A stretch of DNA of 64,000 nucleotides from Bacillus sp. S/N-304-OC-R1. GTDB taxonomy: Bacteria; Bacillota; Bacilli; Bacillales; Cytobacillaceae. Both the position numbers and the translations under genes were made by a program. Positions within the stretch are counted from its first letter, which is position 1; the number at the start of each line of letters is the position of its first letter. The notes beneath the pieces are model-generated. The model was given only the letters and a program-made list of their open reading frames with translations. It was not told the origin of the DNA and searched no databases. Of this stretch, positions 57,192 through 64,000 are shown one piece after another. The stretch spans positions 1 through 64,000 of the forward strand of contig NZ_JACWFE010000001.1 of the NCBI RefSeq assembly GCF_019749375.1. Reading direction: 5' to 3'.

Positions 57192-58448
57192 GTGGCAGAA
57201 ATTAGAGTACCTGAATTAGCTGAATCAATTACAGAAGGAACAATTGCTCAATGGTTAAAAAAACCAGGTGATTTCGTTAATAAAGGCGATTATGTGGTTG
57301 AATTAGAAACAGATAAAGTTAACGTTGAAATTATTTCAGACTTTACAGGAGTATTAACAGAAGTAAAGGCGCAAGAAGGCGATAATGTAAATGTTGGTGA
57401 AGTTATCGCAGTTGTTGATGAAAGCGGTCAAGCAGGAGCAGAACCAGCACAAGCTGCTGCACCAGTTCAAGAACAAGCTCCTGCCGGGGAGCCTACAGCG
57501 AAACCAGCAGAGGGAGCTACACCTGCGCAAGCTGCAGATGACAAGCAGCAGCGCACAATCGCTTCTCCAGCAGCGAGAAAAATGGCTCGTGAAAAAGGGA
57601 TTGACTTAAATCAAGTTCCTACTGTAGATCCACTTGGAAGAGTAAGAGCTCAAGATGTTTCATCTTACAATCCTCAAGCTAGTGCAGCACCAGCGCAAGC
57701 ACCAAAAGCTGCACCTGCACCTGCACAAGCTAAGCAAGATGGAGAAAAGCGTGTAGAACGTATTCGCATGTCTCGCCGCCGTCAAACGATTGCTAATCGT
57801 CTTGTAGAAGTTCAACAAACAGCTGCAATGTTAACGACTTTTAATGAAGTGGACATGACAAATGTGATGAATCTGCGTAAACAACGCAAAGACAAATTCT
57901 TTGCAGAGAATGATGTAAAATTAGGCTTCATGTCATTCTTCACGAAGGCTGTTGTTGCTGCACTTAAGAAAAACCCATTCTTAAATGCAGAAATTCAAGG
58001 CGATGAAATCGTATTGAAGAAGTTCTATGATATCGGTGTAGCGGTTTCAACTGAAGAAGGTCTAGTTGTTCCTGTTGTACGTGATGCGGACCGTAAGAAC
58101 TTTGCTGAAATCGAGAAAGATATTATGGATCTTGCCATAAAAGCTAGAAACAACAAGCTTGGACTACAAGATCTTCAAGGCGGTACATTTACAATAACTA
58201 ACGGAGGAACTTTCGGATCATTATTATCAACACCAATCTTAAATGGTCCTCAAGTTGGTATTTTAGGTATGCATGCAATCAACCTTCGTCCTGTTGCAAT
58301 TGATGCAGAAAGAATGGAAAACCGTCCAATGATGTACATTGCATTATCATATGATCACCGAATTGTTGACGGAAAAGAAGCAGTTACTTTCTTAAAACGA
58401 GTAAAGGAACTTATTGAAGATCCTGAATCACTTCTATTTGAAGCTTAA
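57192..58448 (+). CDS. odhB: 2-oxoglutarate dehydrogenase E2 component (dihydrolipoyl succinyltransferase)
   Basis: 418 residues, near the B. subtilis size. Lipoyl domain (about 1-77) with the lipoyl Lys in [10 protein letters not shown], an Ala/Pro/Gln-rich linker (about 85-120), a peripheral-subunit-binding domain ([16 protein letters not shown]), a second flexible linker, and the catalytic core ending [16 protein letters not shown] at 57192 follows AGGAGG. E3 (lpd) is not in the window, as is usual for bacilli. Confidence 0.97.
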   Translation: MAEIRVPELAESITEGTIAQWLKKPGDFVNKGDYVVELETDKVNVEIISDFTGVLTEVKAQEGDNVNVGEVIAVVDESGQAGAEPAQAAAPVQEQAPAGEPTAKPAEGATPAQAADDKQQRTIASPAARKMAREKGIDLNQVPTVDPLGRVRAQDVSSYNPQASAAPAQAPKAAPAPAQAKQDGEKRVERIRMSRRRQTIANRLVEVQQTAAMLTTFNEVDMTNVMNLRKQRKDKFFAENDVKLGFMSFFTKAVVAALKKNPFLNAEIQGDEIVLKKFYDIGVAVSTEEGLVVPVVRDADRKNFAEIEKDIMDLAIKARNNKLGLQDLQGGTFTITNGGTFGSLLSTPILNGPQVGILGMHAINLRPVAIDAERMENRPMMYIALSYDHRIVDGKEAVTFLKRVKELIEDPESLLFEA

Positions 58449-58458
58449 TTATATACTG

Positions 58459-58488
58459 CAGGGTGGGTTATCCCATCCTGCTTTTCTA
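58459..58488 (+). terminator. Terminator after odhAB
   Basis: GCAGGGTGGG (58459-58468), TTAT, CCCATCCTGC (58473-58482), then TTTTCT. Confidence 0.88.
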
Positions 58489-58536
58489 TGCTTAAAAAGG
58501 GAGCAGGTATGCTTCCTGCCCCAATCACTAAAATCT

Positions 58537-58668
58537 TTATTTTTTAATAGGCTTTAATCCACGTTTAATGATTTCTCTTTTCAATATCCATATCCATTCC
58601 TTCTCAGATCCAGACTTTAATGCATCACGATACGAGACGACCAATTGTTCATTACTCATAATCTTCAT
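58537..58668 (-). CDS. Short Sda-like protein (43 residues)
   Basis: 43 residues. The pattern MSNEQLVVSYRDALK then WIWILKREIIKRG resembles Sda, the helical-hairpin inhibitor of sporulation histidine kinases (SDELL..SY..A, then FIxLxxxEIxRR). ATG at 58668 is 8 bases after AGGAGG on the minus strand; another ATG (58674) is too close. The match is by pattern only and could be another short family. Confidence 0.5.
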   Translation of the reverse strand: MKIMSNEQLVVSYRDALKSGSEKEWIWILKREIIKRGLKPIKK

Positions 58669-58861
58669 TTGCATTACCTCCTAATGGATTGAATATTCTT
58701 TCTATTCATTCCATTGTAAACGTTTCCTTTCTGTTTGAAAACCCAATTTATTAAAAAAAGATAAAAAGCACTAGATCATCTTGAAAAGATTTCAGATTAA
58801 ATTGGAATATATTTATTAAAGCTTGTAAGATAAAATTAACTATTCAATAAGGAGAACCGTG

Positions 58862-59659
58862 ATGGAATTACAACTGGATCATATCGTTCATTATATTAAG
58901 AGAAATCCTAGGGAAGCAGTTGGAAAATGGCAAGATCATCAATTTCAAGCCGTAATGGGGGGAAGCCATGAAAAATGGGGAACTCATAATAGCTTATTGT
59001 ATACAGGCTCATCGTATATTGAATATTTAGCGGTTGAAAATAAGGAAATCGCTAAAAACTCTAATAATCCATTAATCATTCAACTAATTCATGATTTGAA
59101 TAAAGGGGAAGGTATTGGACAAATCTGTTTTCGAACGAATGATATAATGAATGTGAAAACAATGCTTGAACAAAAAGGCTACAATACATTTCCTATTTTT
59201 CCCGGCAGTCGAAAAAGGGAAGACGGATCTATAATTAAATGGAAAATGCTTTTCATAAATGAAATTTCGCCAATGCCATTCCCGTTTTTTATCGAGTGGG
59301 ATCAACCTGATGAAGAACGTTTTATAGACCTAAAACAGCGTGGCATGATTGACTCTAAACTAGAAAACCATTTTGTAGAGTTTATATATATTGCCTCAAA
59401 AAATGGTGAACAAACAGCTAGAAAATGGTCGCAGATATTTGATTTTCCATTATCAGACACAGTAATAGACACATCAATATCATCAAAAAACACAACAATA
59501 TCATGCGGAACGACGAAACTGGTGTTCTGTGAGCCAATAGAAGAAGAAGGGATCGTCTTCAATACATTACAACAACGTGGCGAAAGACCTTTTATGCTTC
59601 ATTTTAAACCGCTTCTTTTTACTCAGCCTCTCTACTTGTTTGATTCTTTATATCAATAA
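58862..59659 (+). CDS. Glyoxalase-like (VOC) domain protein
   Basis: 265 residues. Two glyoxalase-like halves: LDHIVHYIKRNPREAVGKW at the start, then IGQICFRTNDIMNVKTMLEQ, FPFFIEWDQPDEER, and a second half from FVEFIYIA. Metal-binding His and Glu positions of VOC enzymes appear (His near residue 7, Glu in IEYLAVE). Substrate unknown. ATG follows AAGGAGA; a GTG one codon earlier is also possible. Confidence 0.8.
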   Translation: MELQLDHIVHYIKRNPREAVGKWQDHQFQAVMGGSHEKWGTHNSLLYTGSSYIEYLAVENKEIAKNSNNPLIIQLIHDLNKGEGIGQICFRTNDIMNVKTMLEQKGYNTFPIFPGSRKREDGSIIKWKMLFINEISPMPFPFFIEWDQPDEERFIDLKQRGMIDSKLENHFVEFIYIASKNGEQTARKWSQIFDFPLSDTVIDTSISSKNTTISCGTTKLVFCEPIEEEGIVFNTLQQRGERPFMLHFKPLLFTQPLYLFDSLYQ

Positions 59660-59676
59660 TGTATTTGTATAAGTAA

Positions 59677-59712
59677 TAACGTGTTGGCATGGTGATCAAC
59701 ACGTTTTTTATT
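59677..59712 (+). terminator. Terminator after the VOC gene
   Basis: AACGTGTTG (59677-59685) pairs with CAACACGTT (59696-59704), then TTTTATTT. Confidence 0.85.
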
Positions 59713-59760
59713 TGGCTGTTTTCTATAAGATTGTTTTTTAATACATTGCTAACGCAGAGT

Positions 59761-59886
59761 GGATTGGAGCGAAAGGCACTTGACTCCAGTGGGAGATAGA
59801 GGAAAAGTCGAGACCCCGCAGACGGAACGGCGAGGAGGCTCGACTTCCTCCCCACGGAGAGCAAGTGCCTGTAGCGGAAAGGAACG
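59761..59886 (+). repeat. Dispersed structured repeat, copy A
   Basis: About 126 bases, richer in G+C than its surroundings. Stem 1: GGCACTTG (59774-59781) with CAAGTGCC (59861-59868). Stem 2: AAGTCGAG (59804-59811) with CTCGACTT (59838-59845). ACCCCGCAG and CGAGGAGG lie inside stem 2. Copy B at 62599-62788 keeps the core but changes both stems in a compensating way. This kind of element (GGAGCGGAAGGCGC..., GCGCCTGGAACGG) is common between genes in Bacillus genomes; its role is unknown. Confidence 0.8.
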
Positions 59887-60064
59887 GTTCCATTTTCATG
59901 ACTAAAAACAGCAAACTTTACAAAAACAGGCTTTTTTTTATTTTGAAAAGATTGAGAGTTTTTTCATACTAAAGGTGTATTTTTTCTTCATTCTCATGGT
60001 CAATGAGCTCCTTATCGAAATCAATTAAAATAAAAATGAAGATAAGGCGAGAGGAGAATGGAAA

Positions 60065-60238
60065 ATGTACGATCAAGTTTATGTTATAGAAAAGCTAGAG
60101 AAATACAGACAAGAGGAGTTAAATAGAAGACCATATTACACCTATCATGTTAGAGAAAAAGGAGTAAAAAAACAGCTTTGCAGCATCCCAATAATTAATT
60201 ATCTTCCACCATGCCAATGCAATGCACTTAAAGGATGA
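60065..60238 (+). CDS. Short Cys-containing protein, unknown function (57 residues)
   Basis: 57 residues: a charged helical start (MYDQVYVIEKLEKYRQEEL) then a Cys/Pro tail (LPPCQCNALKG). GAGAGGAG precedes it and the terminator overlaps its stop. No family recognised. Confidence 0.55.
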   Translation: MYDQVYVIEKLEKYRQEELNRRPYYTYHVREKGVKKQLCSIPIINYLPPCQCNALKG

Positions 60239-60266
60239 CGGATCCAATCCGTCATTTTTCTTTTTA
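60231..60266 (+). terminator. Terminator overlapping the 57-residue gene stop
   Basis: TGACGGAT and ATCCGTCA form the stem around CCA, followed by TTTTTCTTTTT. Confidence 0.8.
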
Positions 60267-60411
60267 ATGAATATGTTCAGATTAATCAGAACAAACATGA
60301 CGATTCGACTATTATACTTATCCATCGAGATATAATTCCTTCTAAATGTTTAATACATGCTAAGAAAGTGGTAAAGAACAATTGCCATCTTCTTAGAAAG
60401 AGGGTTTTCAT

Positions 60412-60651
60412 ATGGAATATTTCACAGATCATCTATTATTTGAATTGGTATATGAGGATATATTGTTTGAGCATCTTGAATTTATAAGGATTGATCATAT
60501 TTGTGATGTTTGCTATATTACGTTGAAAAATGTAATTACTTCAGCAGTTTATACATTCGAACAAAATAAAATAAAAAGCTTGCGAAAAAAGTTTTATCGA
60601 TATCCTCAAAACTCCAAAAAAAAGAAGAATCATATTGCAGTTAGCCACTAA
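60412..60651 (+). CDS. Hypothetical protein (79 residues)
   Basis: 79 residues with an aromatic, acidic first half (MEYFTDHLLFELVYEDILFE) and a basic tail (NSKKKKNHIAVSH). The site AAAGAGGG is moderate. It ends ahead of the next short gene by about 40 bases. No family recognised. Confidence 0.55.
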   Translation: MEYFTDHLLFELVYEDILFEHLEFIRIDHICDVCYITLKNVITSAVYTFEQNKIKSLRKKFYRYPQNSKKKKNHIAVSH

Positions 60652-60694
60652 AATTATTTATACTATCATTATCAAGTAAAAGGAGTGGCAGCAA

Positions 60695-60898
60695 TTGATC
60701 CATCTAAGCTGGAATGACCGCGAGACATCAAAAAAAGTAAAATGTATTCATACAAATGCAGCTAAATATATAGTTGACCGAGCTTTAACTGCTGGTAAAG
60801 AGTACGATGTAAAAAATGAAACAGAGGAATTTTATTTTATAGTTGATAATACAGGAAAAGTCGGCGGCTATTACAAAGATTATTTTCAAGATGCATAA
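60695..60898 (+). CDS. Conserved short protein (DUF6501-like)
   Basis: 67 residues: a compact beta-rich protein with VKCIHTNAAKYIVDRALTAG, EYDVKNETEEFYFIVDNTG, and GYYKDYF. It resembles a family of Bacillaceae short proteins of unknown function (DUF6501). TTG at 60695 is 9 bases after AAAGGAG. A hairpin with a T-run follows. Confidence 0.65.
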   Translation: MIHLSWNDRETSKKVKCIHTNAAKYIVDRALTAGKEYDVKNETEEFYFIVDNTGKVGGYYKDYFQDA

Positions 60899-60946
60899 GC
60901 AAAAAGCTTGGCAGCTTGCTTTTTCTTTTATGAATTTCTTAAAAAG

Positions 60947-60982
60947 GGAGGATCTAACAATTGTTAGATCCTCCTTTAATTT
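60947..60982. terminator. Perfect 28-bp palindromic terminator
   Basis: GGAGGATCTAACAA (60947-60960) directly followed by TTGTTAGATCCTCC (60961-60974). Both sides have T-rich tails, so it serves the + gene and the minus-strand lipoprotein gene. Confidence 0.85.
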
Positions 60983-60984
60983 CA

Positions 60985-61593
60985 TCATTTATTAAAATGA
61001 GTCGGGAACACACGACGAACAGTATTTGTAAATTCATCAAAGAATCCACCGACAGGTTTTCCACTTCGAATATCATTTGAATAACCAGTCATGCGATCAT
61101 AAAAATCAGGATTTACAGATACGTAAACATCATTGATATCCTTGTCCTCTTTTTTTACTTGATCTGAAATCTTTCCTTCAATATCACGAGAGATATCCTT
61201 TCGATTGTTAGCTAATTTTGCAGCTACATACGCATTATTCCCAACTACAATCACATATGCAGAATCCACTTCTTTTAAAGAAGTAATACGATCTGCTGCG
61301 CGATCAGCTACTCGCATATTATGGGAATCATTACGTGAATTGTTATTTAACATATTGTCATTACGATAATTGTCATCTCGATAATTATTATCACCTACTG
61401 GAGTTAAATCAGTTCCTCTCATATTTCTGTTATCATATACAGGGTTTGTATTTACTCCAGGATTATTAACCCTTGTCAAACCGTTATTATCTCTATTTCC
61501 CATTGCTGTATCTTCTAAATTTTTGTTATTAACGCCACATCCTGCAAGGAGAGACATTGTAAAAAGCCCAGCTATTATTGCTTTTATTTTCAT
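60985..61593 (-). CDS. yhcN: YhcN/YlaJ-family sporulation lipoprotein
   Basis: 202 residues. Lipoprotein signal with lipobox LLAGC, then a very Asn/Asp/Arg-rich linker (about 35-100), then a compact domain (DRAADRITSLKEVDSAYVIV, AYVAAKLANN). YhcN proteins are in the spore inner membrane and affect germination or outgrowth. ATG at 61593 is 9 bases after AAAGGAGGT; an earlier in-frame start at 61620 precedes that site. The symbol follows family resemblance. Confidence 0.83.
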   Translation of the reverse strand: MKIKAIIAGLFTMSLLAGCGVNNKNLEDTAMGNRDNNGLTRVNNPGVNTNPVYDNRNMRGTDLTPVGDNNYRDDNYRNDNMLNNNSRNDSHNMRVADRAADRITSLKEVDSAYVIVVGNNAYVAAKLANNRKDISRDIEGKISDQVKKEDKDINDVYVSVNPDFYDRMTGYSNDIRSGKPVGGFFDEFTNTVRRVFPTHFNK

Positions 61594-61768
61594 AAAAGAA
61601 AACCTCCTTTGATTTTTCATAAATAGGTTCCCTTATATTGAGCCTCGTTATCCATGTGATTTTTTCCGTAATGTGCGAGATATTCCATTTAATTTTCTAT
61701 ACTAGGTTTTAACATGTTCTTTTGTGAGTTAAAATAAATAAATTAATAAATGAAGGCAGGAGATTAAT

Positions 61769-62158
61769 TTGACATACATTTATGTAGGGATAGGGGGGCT
61801 GATTGGGAGTCTCCTTAGATATTTTCTTTATTCCATTTCAGTTTTTTTATGGGGACATACATTTCCATTGGGTACACTTATCACAAATATTATTGGTGCT
61901 TTTCTGCTTGGGATTTTTACTAATAAATTTGCTTCACAAAATAAAATTAGTCCCCAGCTAAAGCTTGCTATAAGTACGGGGGCAATTGGCTCTTTTACAA
62001 CTCTTTCCACATTAAGTACTGATGTTGTCCAATTATTGAATCAAGGTACATATTTATTGGCATACTTATACGTGTTTTTAAGCTTAACAGGGGGAGTTGG
62101 TGCTATTTATATTAGCGGACTAAATCATAAGCACAAGGAACGAGAGGAACTATTATGA
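61769..62158 (+). CDS. crcB1: Fluoride channel FluC/CrcB, first subunit
   Basis: 129 residues, four membrane helices. Motifs: GGLIGSLLRYFL, pore Asn in GTLITNIIGAFLLG, and GSFTTLSTLSTD, where the usual Phe-box TTFSTF has Leu at both Phe places. It would dimerise with the next gene to expel fluoride. TTG start follows GCAGGAGA. Four-base overlap (ATGA) with the partner. No fluoride riboswitch was recognised upstream. Confidence 0.9.
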   Translation: MTYIYVGIGGLIGSLLRYFLYSISVFLWGHTFPLGTLITNIIGAFLLGIFTNKFASQNKISPQLKLAISTGAIGSFTTLSTLSTDVVQLLNQGTYLLAYLYVFLSLTGGVGAIYISGLNHKHKEREELL

Positions 62159-62517
62159 TTATTAAGTTATTGCTTATTAGTATTGGAGGATTTATTGGTG
62201 CTATTTGCAGGTACAAGCTGTCACTGCTATTAAATAGTAAAAAATCAGGAACAATCCCTCTAGGAACACTATTTGTTAATTTAACCGGCTCTTTTTTATT
62301 AGGATTAATCCTAGGACTAGATAGCAGTGAGAATGCTCATTTATTATTTGGCACTGGATTTATGGGTGCTTTTACCACATTTTCAACCTTCAATCTAGAA
62401 GCCGTGAAACTGCTGCAGTCAAATGCGAAACAACGAGCAGTTTTCTATATTCTCTCCACTTATATTTTCGGAATAACACTAGCTTTTATTGGCTATTACA
62501 TAGGAAAGATAATATAA
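62155..62517 (+). CDS. crcB2: Fluoride channel FluC/CrcB, second subunit
   Basis: 120 residues, four membrane helices. Motifs: GGFIGAICRYKL, pore Asn in GTLFVNLTGSFLLG, and a full Phe-box (GAFTTFSTFNLE). Tandem FluC genes normally form a heterodimer; here only the second subunit keeps both Phe-box residues. Confidence 0.9.
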   Translation: MIIKLLLISIGGFIGAICRYKLSLLLNSKKSGTIPLGTLFVNLTGSFLLGLILGLDSSENAHLLFGTGFMGAFTTFSTFNLEAVKLLQSNAKQRAVFYILSTYIFGITLAFIGYYIGKII

Positions 62518-62598
62518 AGGAAGAGGCTGACCCAAAAGGACTTTAAAATTGACTTTCATTATATTAATGAAATAATTTTCACTTTTTTGCACTAAGTT

Positions 62599-62788
62599 GA
62601 TTGGAGTGGAAGGCGCGAAGACTCCTCCAAAATGCATACGCATTTTGTTCGTGCGGTGTAATTTCAAGGATGACCACTCATTATCCTGCGGGAAAAGCGG
62701 ACAGGTGAGACCCCGCAGGAGCATAGCGACGAGGAGGCTCACCGTTTGCCCCGCGGAAAGCGAAGCGCCTGGAACGGAAATCGACGGG
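62599..62788 (+). repeat. Dispersed structured repeat, copy B
   Basis: Same core as copy A. Stem 1: AGGCGC (62611-62616) with GCGCCT (62765-62770). Stem 2: GGTGAG (62704-62709) with CTCACC (62738-62743). It holds an extra segment of about 60 bases (62627 to 62685) containing the perfect hairpin AAAATGC-ATAC-GCATTTT (62629-62646). Confidence 0.8.
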
Positions 62789-62807
62789 ACATATTCATAG
62801 ACCAAAC

Positions 62808-62843
62808 AAAAATGAGGTGCCCCTAATACTTTTGGGACACCTC
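62808..62843 (-). terminator. Terminator of the yidC-type gene
   Basis: On the minus strand GAGGTGTCCC pairs with GGGGCACCTC (one G-U), then ATTTTTG. Confidence 0.8.
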
Positions 62844-62848
62844 TTTCA

Positions 62849-63640
62849 TTATTTCTGATTAATTGGTTCTTTTGTTTTTTCTACTTGCTTAGTTGATGGG
62901 TAAAGTCTTTTGCCTATAATCGTTTGAATTGTTAAGAAAAGACCCCCAACTGTCCAATATAACGGTAATGCAGCCGGTGCATTTAAGGAAACCATAACAA
63001 TCATAATCGGCGATAACAGTCCCATAAATTTCATTTGCTGCTGCTGTTGAATTGGCATTGTTGCTTGTGAAACTTTAAATTGAAAAAAGTATACAATCCC
63101 CGCTGCAGCGGTAATCCATATATCTGAGTGACCAAGATTAAACCATAAGAATGAATGAGTCGCTATTTCTTCAGATCCTCTAATGGCATAATAAAAGCCC
63201 ATTAGGATAGGCATTTGAATTAATATCGGAAGACATCCCATATTTAACGGATTCACACCATGCTTTTTATAAAGTCCCATTAATTCCTGCTGAAGCTTTT
63301 GCTGTTCTTTTTGATCTTTAGTCGCTTTTAATTTCTTTTGAATTTCATCCATTTCAGGTTTCAGCACATCCATTTTTTCTTTCATAATGCGCTGATTTTT
63401 ATATTGTTTTAACATGAGGGGCATTAATAATAGTCTAATGCCTAGGGTAATGATAATAATTGCTATACCATAATTATCATTAAATACAGAAGCTGTTCCA
63501 TGGATCAATGATGCAAATGGTTCAACAACCATTCTGTGAAAAAATCCATCATTGTTTTGTCCAACTTGTGAACACGCCGATAAAAGTAAAGTTAAAGCAG
63601 ATATAAGCATGAAAAGAATAAAGTTTTTCTTGTTTTTCAT
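62849..63640 (-). CDS. yidC: YidC/Oxa1-family membrane protein insertase
   Basis: 263 residues. Lipoprotein signal with lipobox LLSAC (Cys about 23), then five membrane helices. The key Arg of the hydrophilic groove is in LGIRLLLMPLML; conserved MGCLPILIQMPILMGFYYAI and a basic C-terminus follow. It inserts membrane proteins with or without Sec. Bacilli have two (SpoIIIJ and YqjG); no rnpA or jag is beside it, so this is more likely the YqjG-type paralog. ATG follows AGGAGGAG. Confidence 0.93.
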   Translation of the reverse strand: MKNKKNFILFMLISALTLLLSACSQVGQNNDGFFHRMVVEPFASLIHGTASVFNDNYGIAIIIITLGIRLLLMPLMLKQYKNQRIMKEKMDVLKPEMDEIQKKLKATKDQKEQQKLQQELMGLYKKHGVNPLNMGCLPILIQMPILMGFYYAIRGSEEIATHSFLWFNLGHSDIWITAAAGIVYFFQFKVSQATMPIQQQQQMKFMGLLSPIMIVMVSLNAPAALPLYWTVGGLFLTIQTIIGKRLYPSTKQVEKTKEPINQK

Positions 63641-63663
63641 AAATTTCTCCTCCTATTATTGTT

Positions 63664-63954
63664 TTAATTCAATAGAAAGGAGCAATCACTGTCAGGATCA
63701 TCGCTAAGACCGTCTTTTTTCCTGATACACTTCGTGATCCAATGTAAAAGCGGATTCCACTGCAAGTTATTTTTCAAGTGTTTTGGTGGAATTATAGTAA
63801 TTGAATCAAGACTTTTCGTATCGTTTAAAGATTCATGAAAAGAATATTGTATATTCCAAACCCATAAAAATTTTATCATGAGCCCTAATATAAAACTGAC
63901 ATAGATGGCATAATCTGCGGGAATATTGGATGCATCCATAAAAAAGTCTAACAT
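63664..63954 (-). CDS. Hypothetical membrane protein (96 residues)
   Basis: 96 residues with one clear membrane helix (about 15-33, YAIYVSFILGLMIKFLWVW) and a polar C-terminus with PPKHLKNNLQWNPLLHW. GAGGTG precedes the ATG at 63954. It lies 23 bases upstream of yidC on the same strand and is probably co-transcribed. No family recognised. Confidence 0.6.
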   Translation of the reverse strand: MLDFFMDASNIPADYAIYVSFILGLMIKFLWVWNIQYSFHESLNDTKSLDSITIIPPKHLKNNLQWNPLLHWITKCIRKKDGLSDDPDSDCSFLLN

Positions 63955-64000
63955 GTACTCACCTCGATACTTTAGGGCAATGGATAAATTATAATAGATT

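Noticed and set aside
61621-61768. Fluoride riboswitch ahead of the FluC pair
   Set aside because: The leader lacks the conserved GGNGAUGG...CCGCU...UGAU pattern; a model search would settle it.
62597-62800. 67-codon frame in repeat copy B
   Set aside because: The sequence is a structured non-coding repeat; the frame is not kept in copy A.
1-64000. Mobile elements, CRISPR, defence islands or prophage
   Set aside because: No transposase, integrase, cas, phage structural gene, terminal inverted repeats or spaced repeat array was found.

Overview
The window looks like a chromosomal segment of an aerobic, endospore-forming, low-G+C Bacillaceae (Bacillus sensu lato). This rests on A+T-rich DNA, AGGAGG-type ribosome binding sites with frequent TTG/GTG starts, SAM-I, TPP and guanidine-I riboswitches, a CIRCE element, a qoxABCD quinol oxidase, the yhbD-bacE-bacF bactofilin cluster, and sporulation-type genes (a YhcN-like lipoprotein and a short Sda-like ORF). 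I see no rRNA, tRNA, CRISPR array, insertion sequence or prophage. It reads as ordinary core and accessory chromosome with a few unusual genes.

Layout. 1-9.1 kb: a GNAT/aminotransferase fusion, a dicarboxylate or amino-acid symporter, a guanidine-I riboswitch with a paired SMR guanidinium exporter, a GNAT enzyme, a Nudix hydrolase, a nucleotidyltransferase, NrnB-like nano-RNase, and CorA behind a long structured leader. 9.1-18.7 kb: sirtuin, htpG under a perfect CIRCE operator, a helix-turn-helix protein fused to a degenerate F1-ATPase beta subunit, membrane proteins, a GNAT enzyme, an M50-type protease, an SDR and a secreted metallophosphatase. 18.9-28 kb: potABCD polyamine importer, a divergent polysaccharide deacetylase, yhbD-bacE-bacF, and a second FtsH-type protease. 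28-36.5 kb: TPP-riboswitch-controlled thiT, then a probable taurine module (GntR/UTRA regulator, ald, tpa, xsc, APC permease). 36.5-45 kb: qoxABCD, a membrane-anchored nuclease-like protein, a beta-propeller protein, a PlsY paralog. 45-53.9 kb: a DUF3889-type protein and, in the opposite direction, the methionine operon metI-metC-yitJ-metH behind a SAM-I riboswitch. 54-58.5 kb: odhAB. 58.5-64 kb: small genes, two copies of a structured repeat, a YhcN-like lipoprotein, a FluC fluoride-channel pair and a YidC-type insertase.

Working together. In the taurine module, Tpa would move the amino group of taurine to pyruvate, Ald would regenerate pyruvate from alanine and release ammonium, and Xsc would turn sulfoacetaldehyde into acetyl phosphate and sulfite. 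The permease is the candidate uptake system. MetI and MetC carry sulfur from cysteine to homocysteine, YitJ makes 5-methyl-tetrahydrofolate, and MetH completes cobalamin-dependent methionine synthesis; one SAM-sensing leader controls all four.

The most unusual item is the protein at 12415-13467. It is an XRE-like DNA-binding domain joined to an F1-beta-like domain that has lost the Walker A lysine, and it is preceded by three 16-bp palindromes spaced about two helical turns apart, the last abutting its ribosome binding site. Other items worth attention are the dispersed repeat whose two copies show compensatory base-pair changes, the corA leader, and a staphylococcal-nuclease-like protein lacking catalytic residues.
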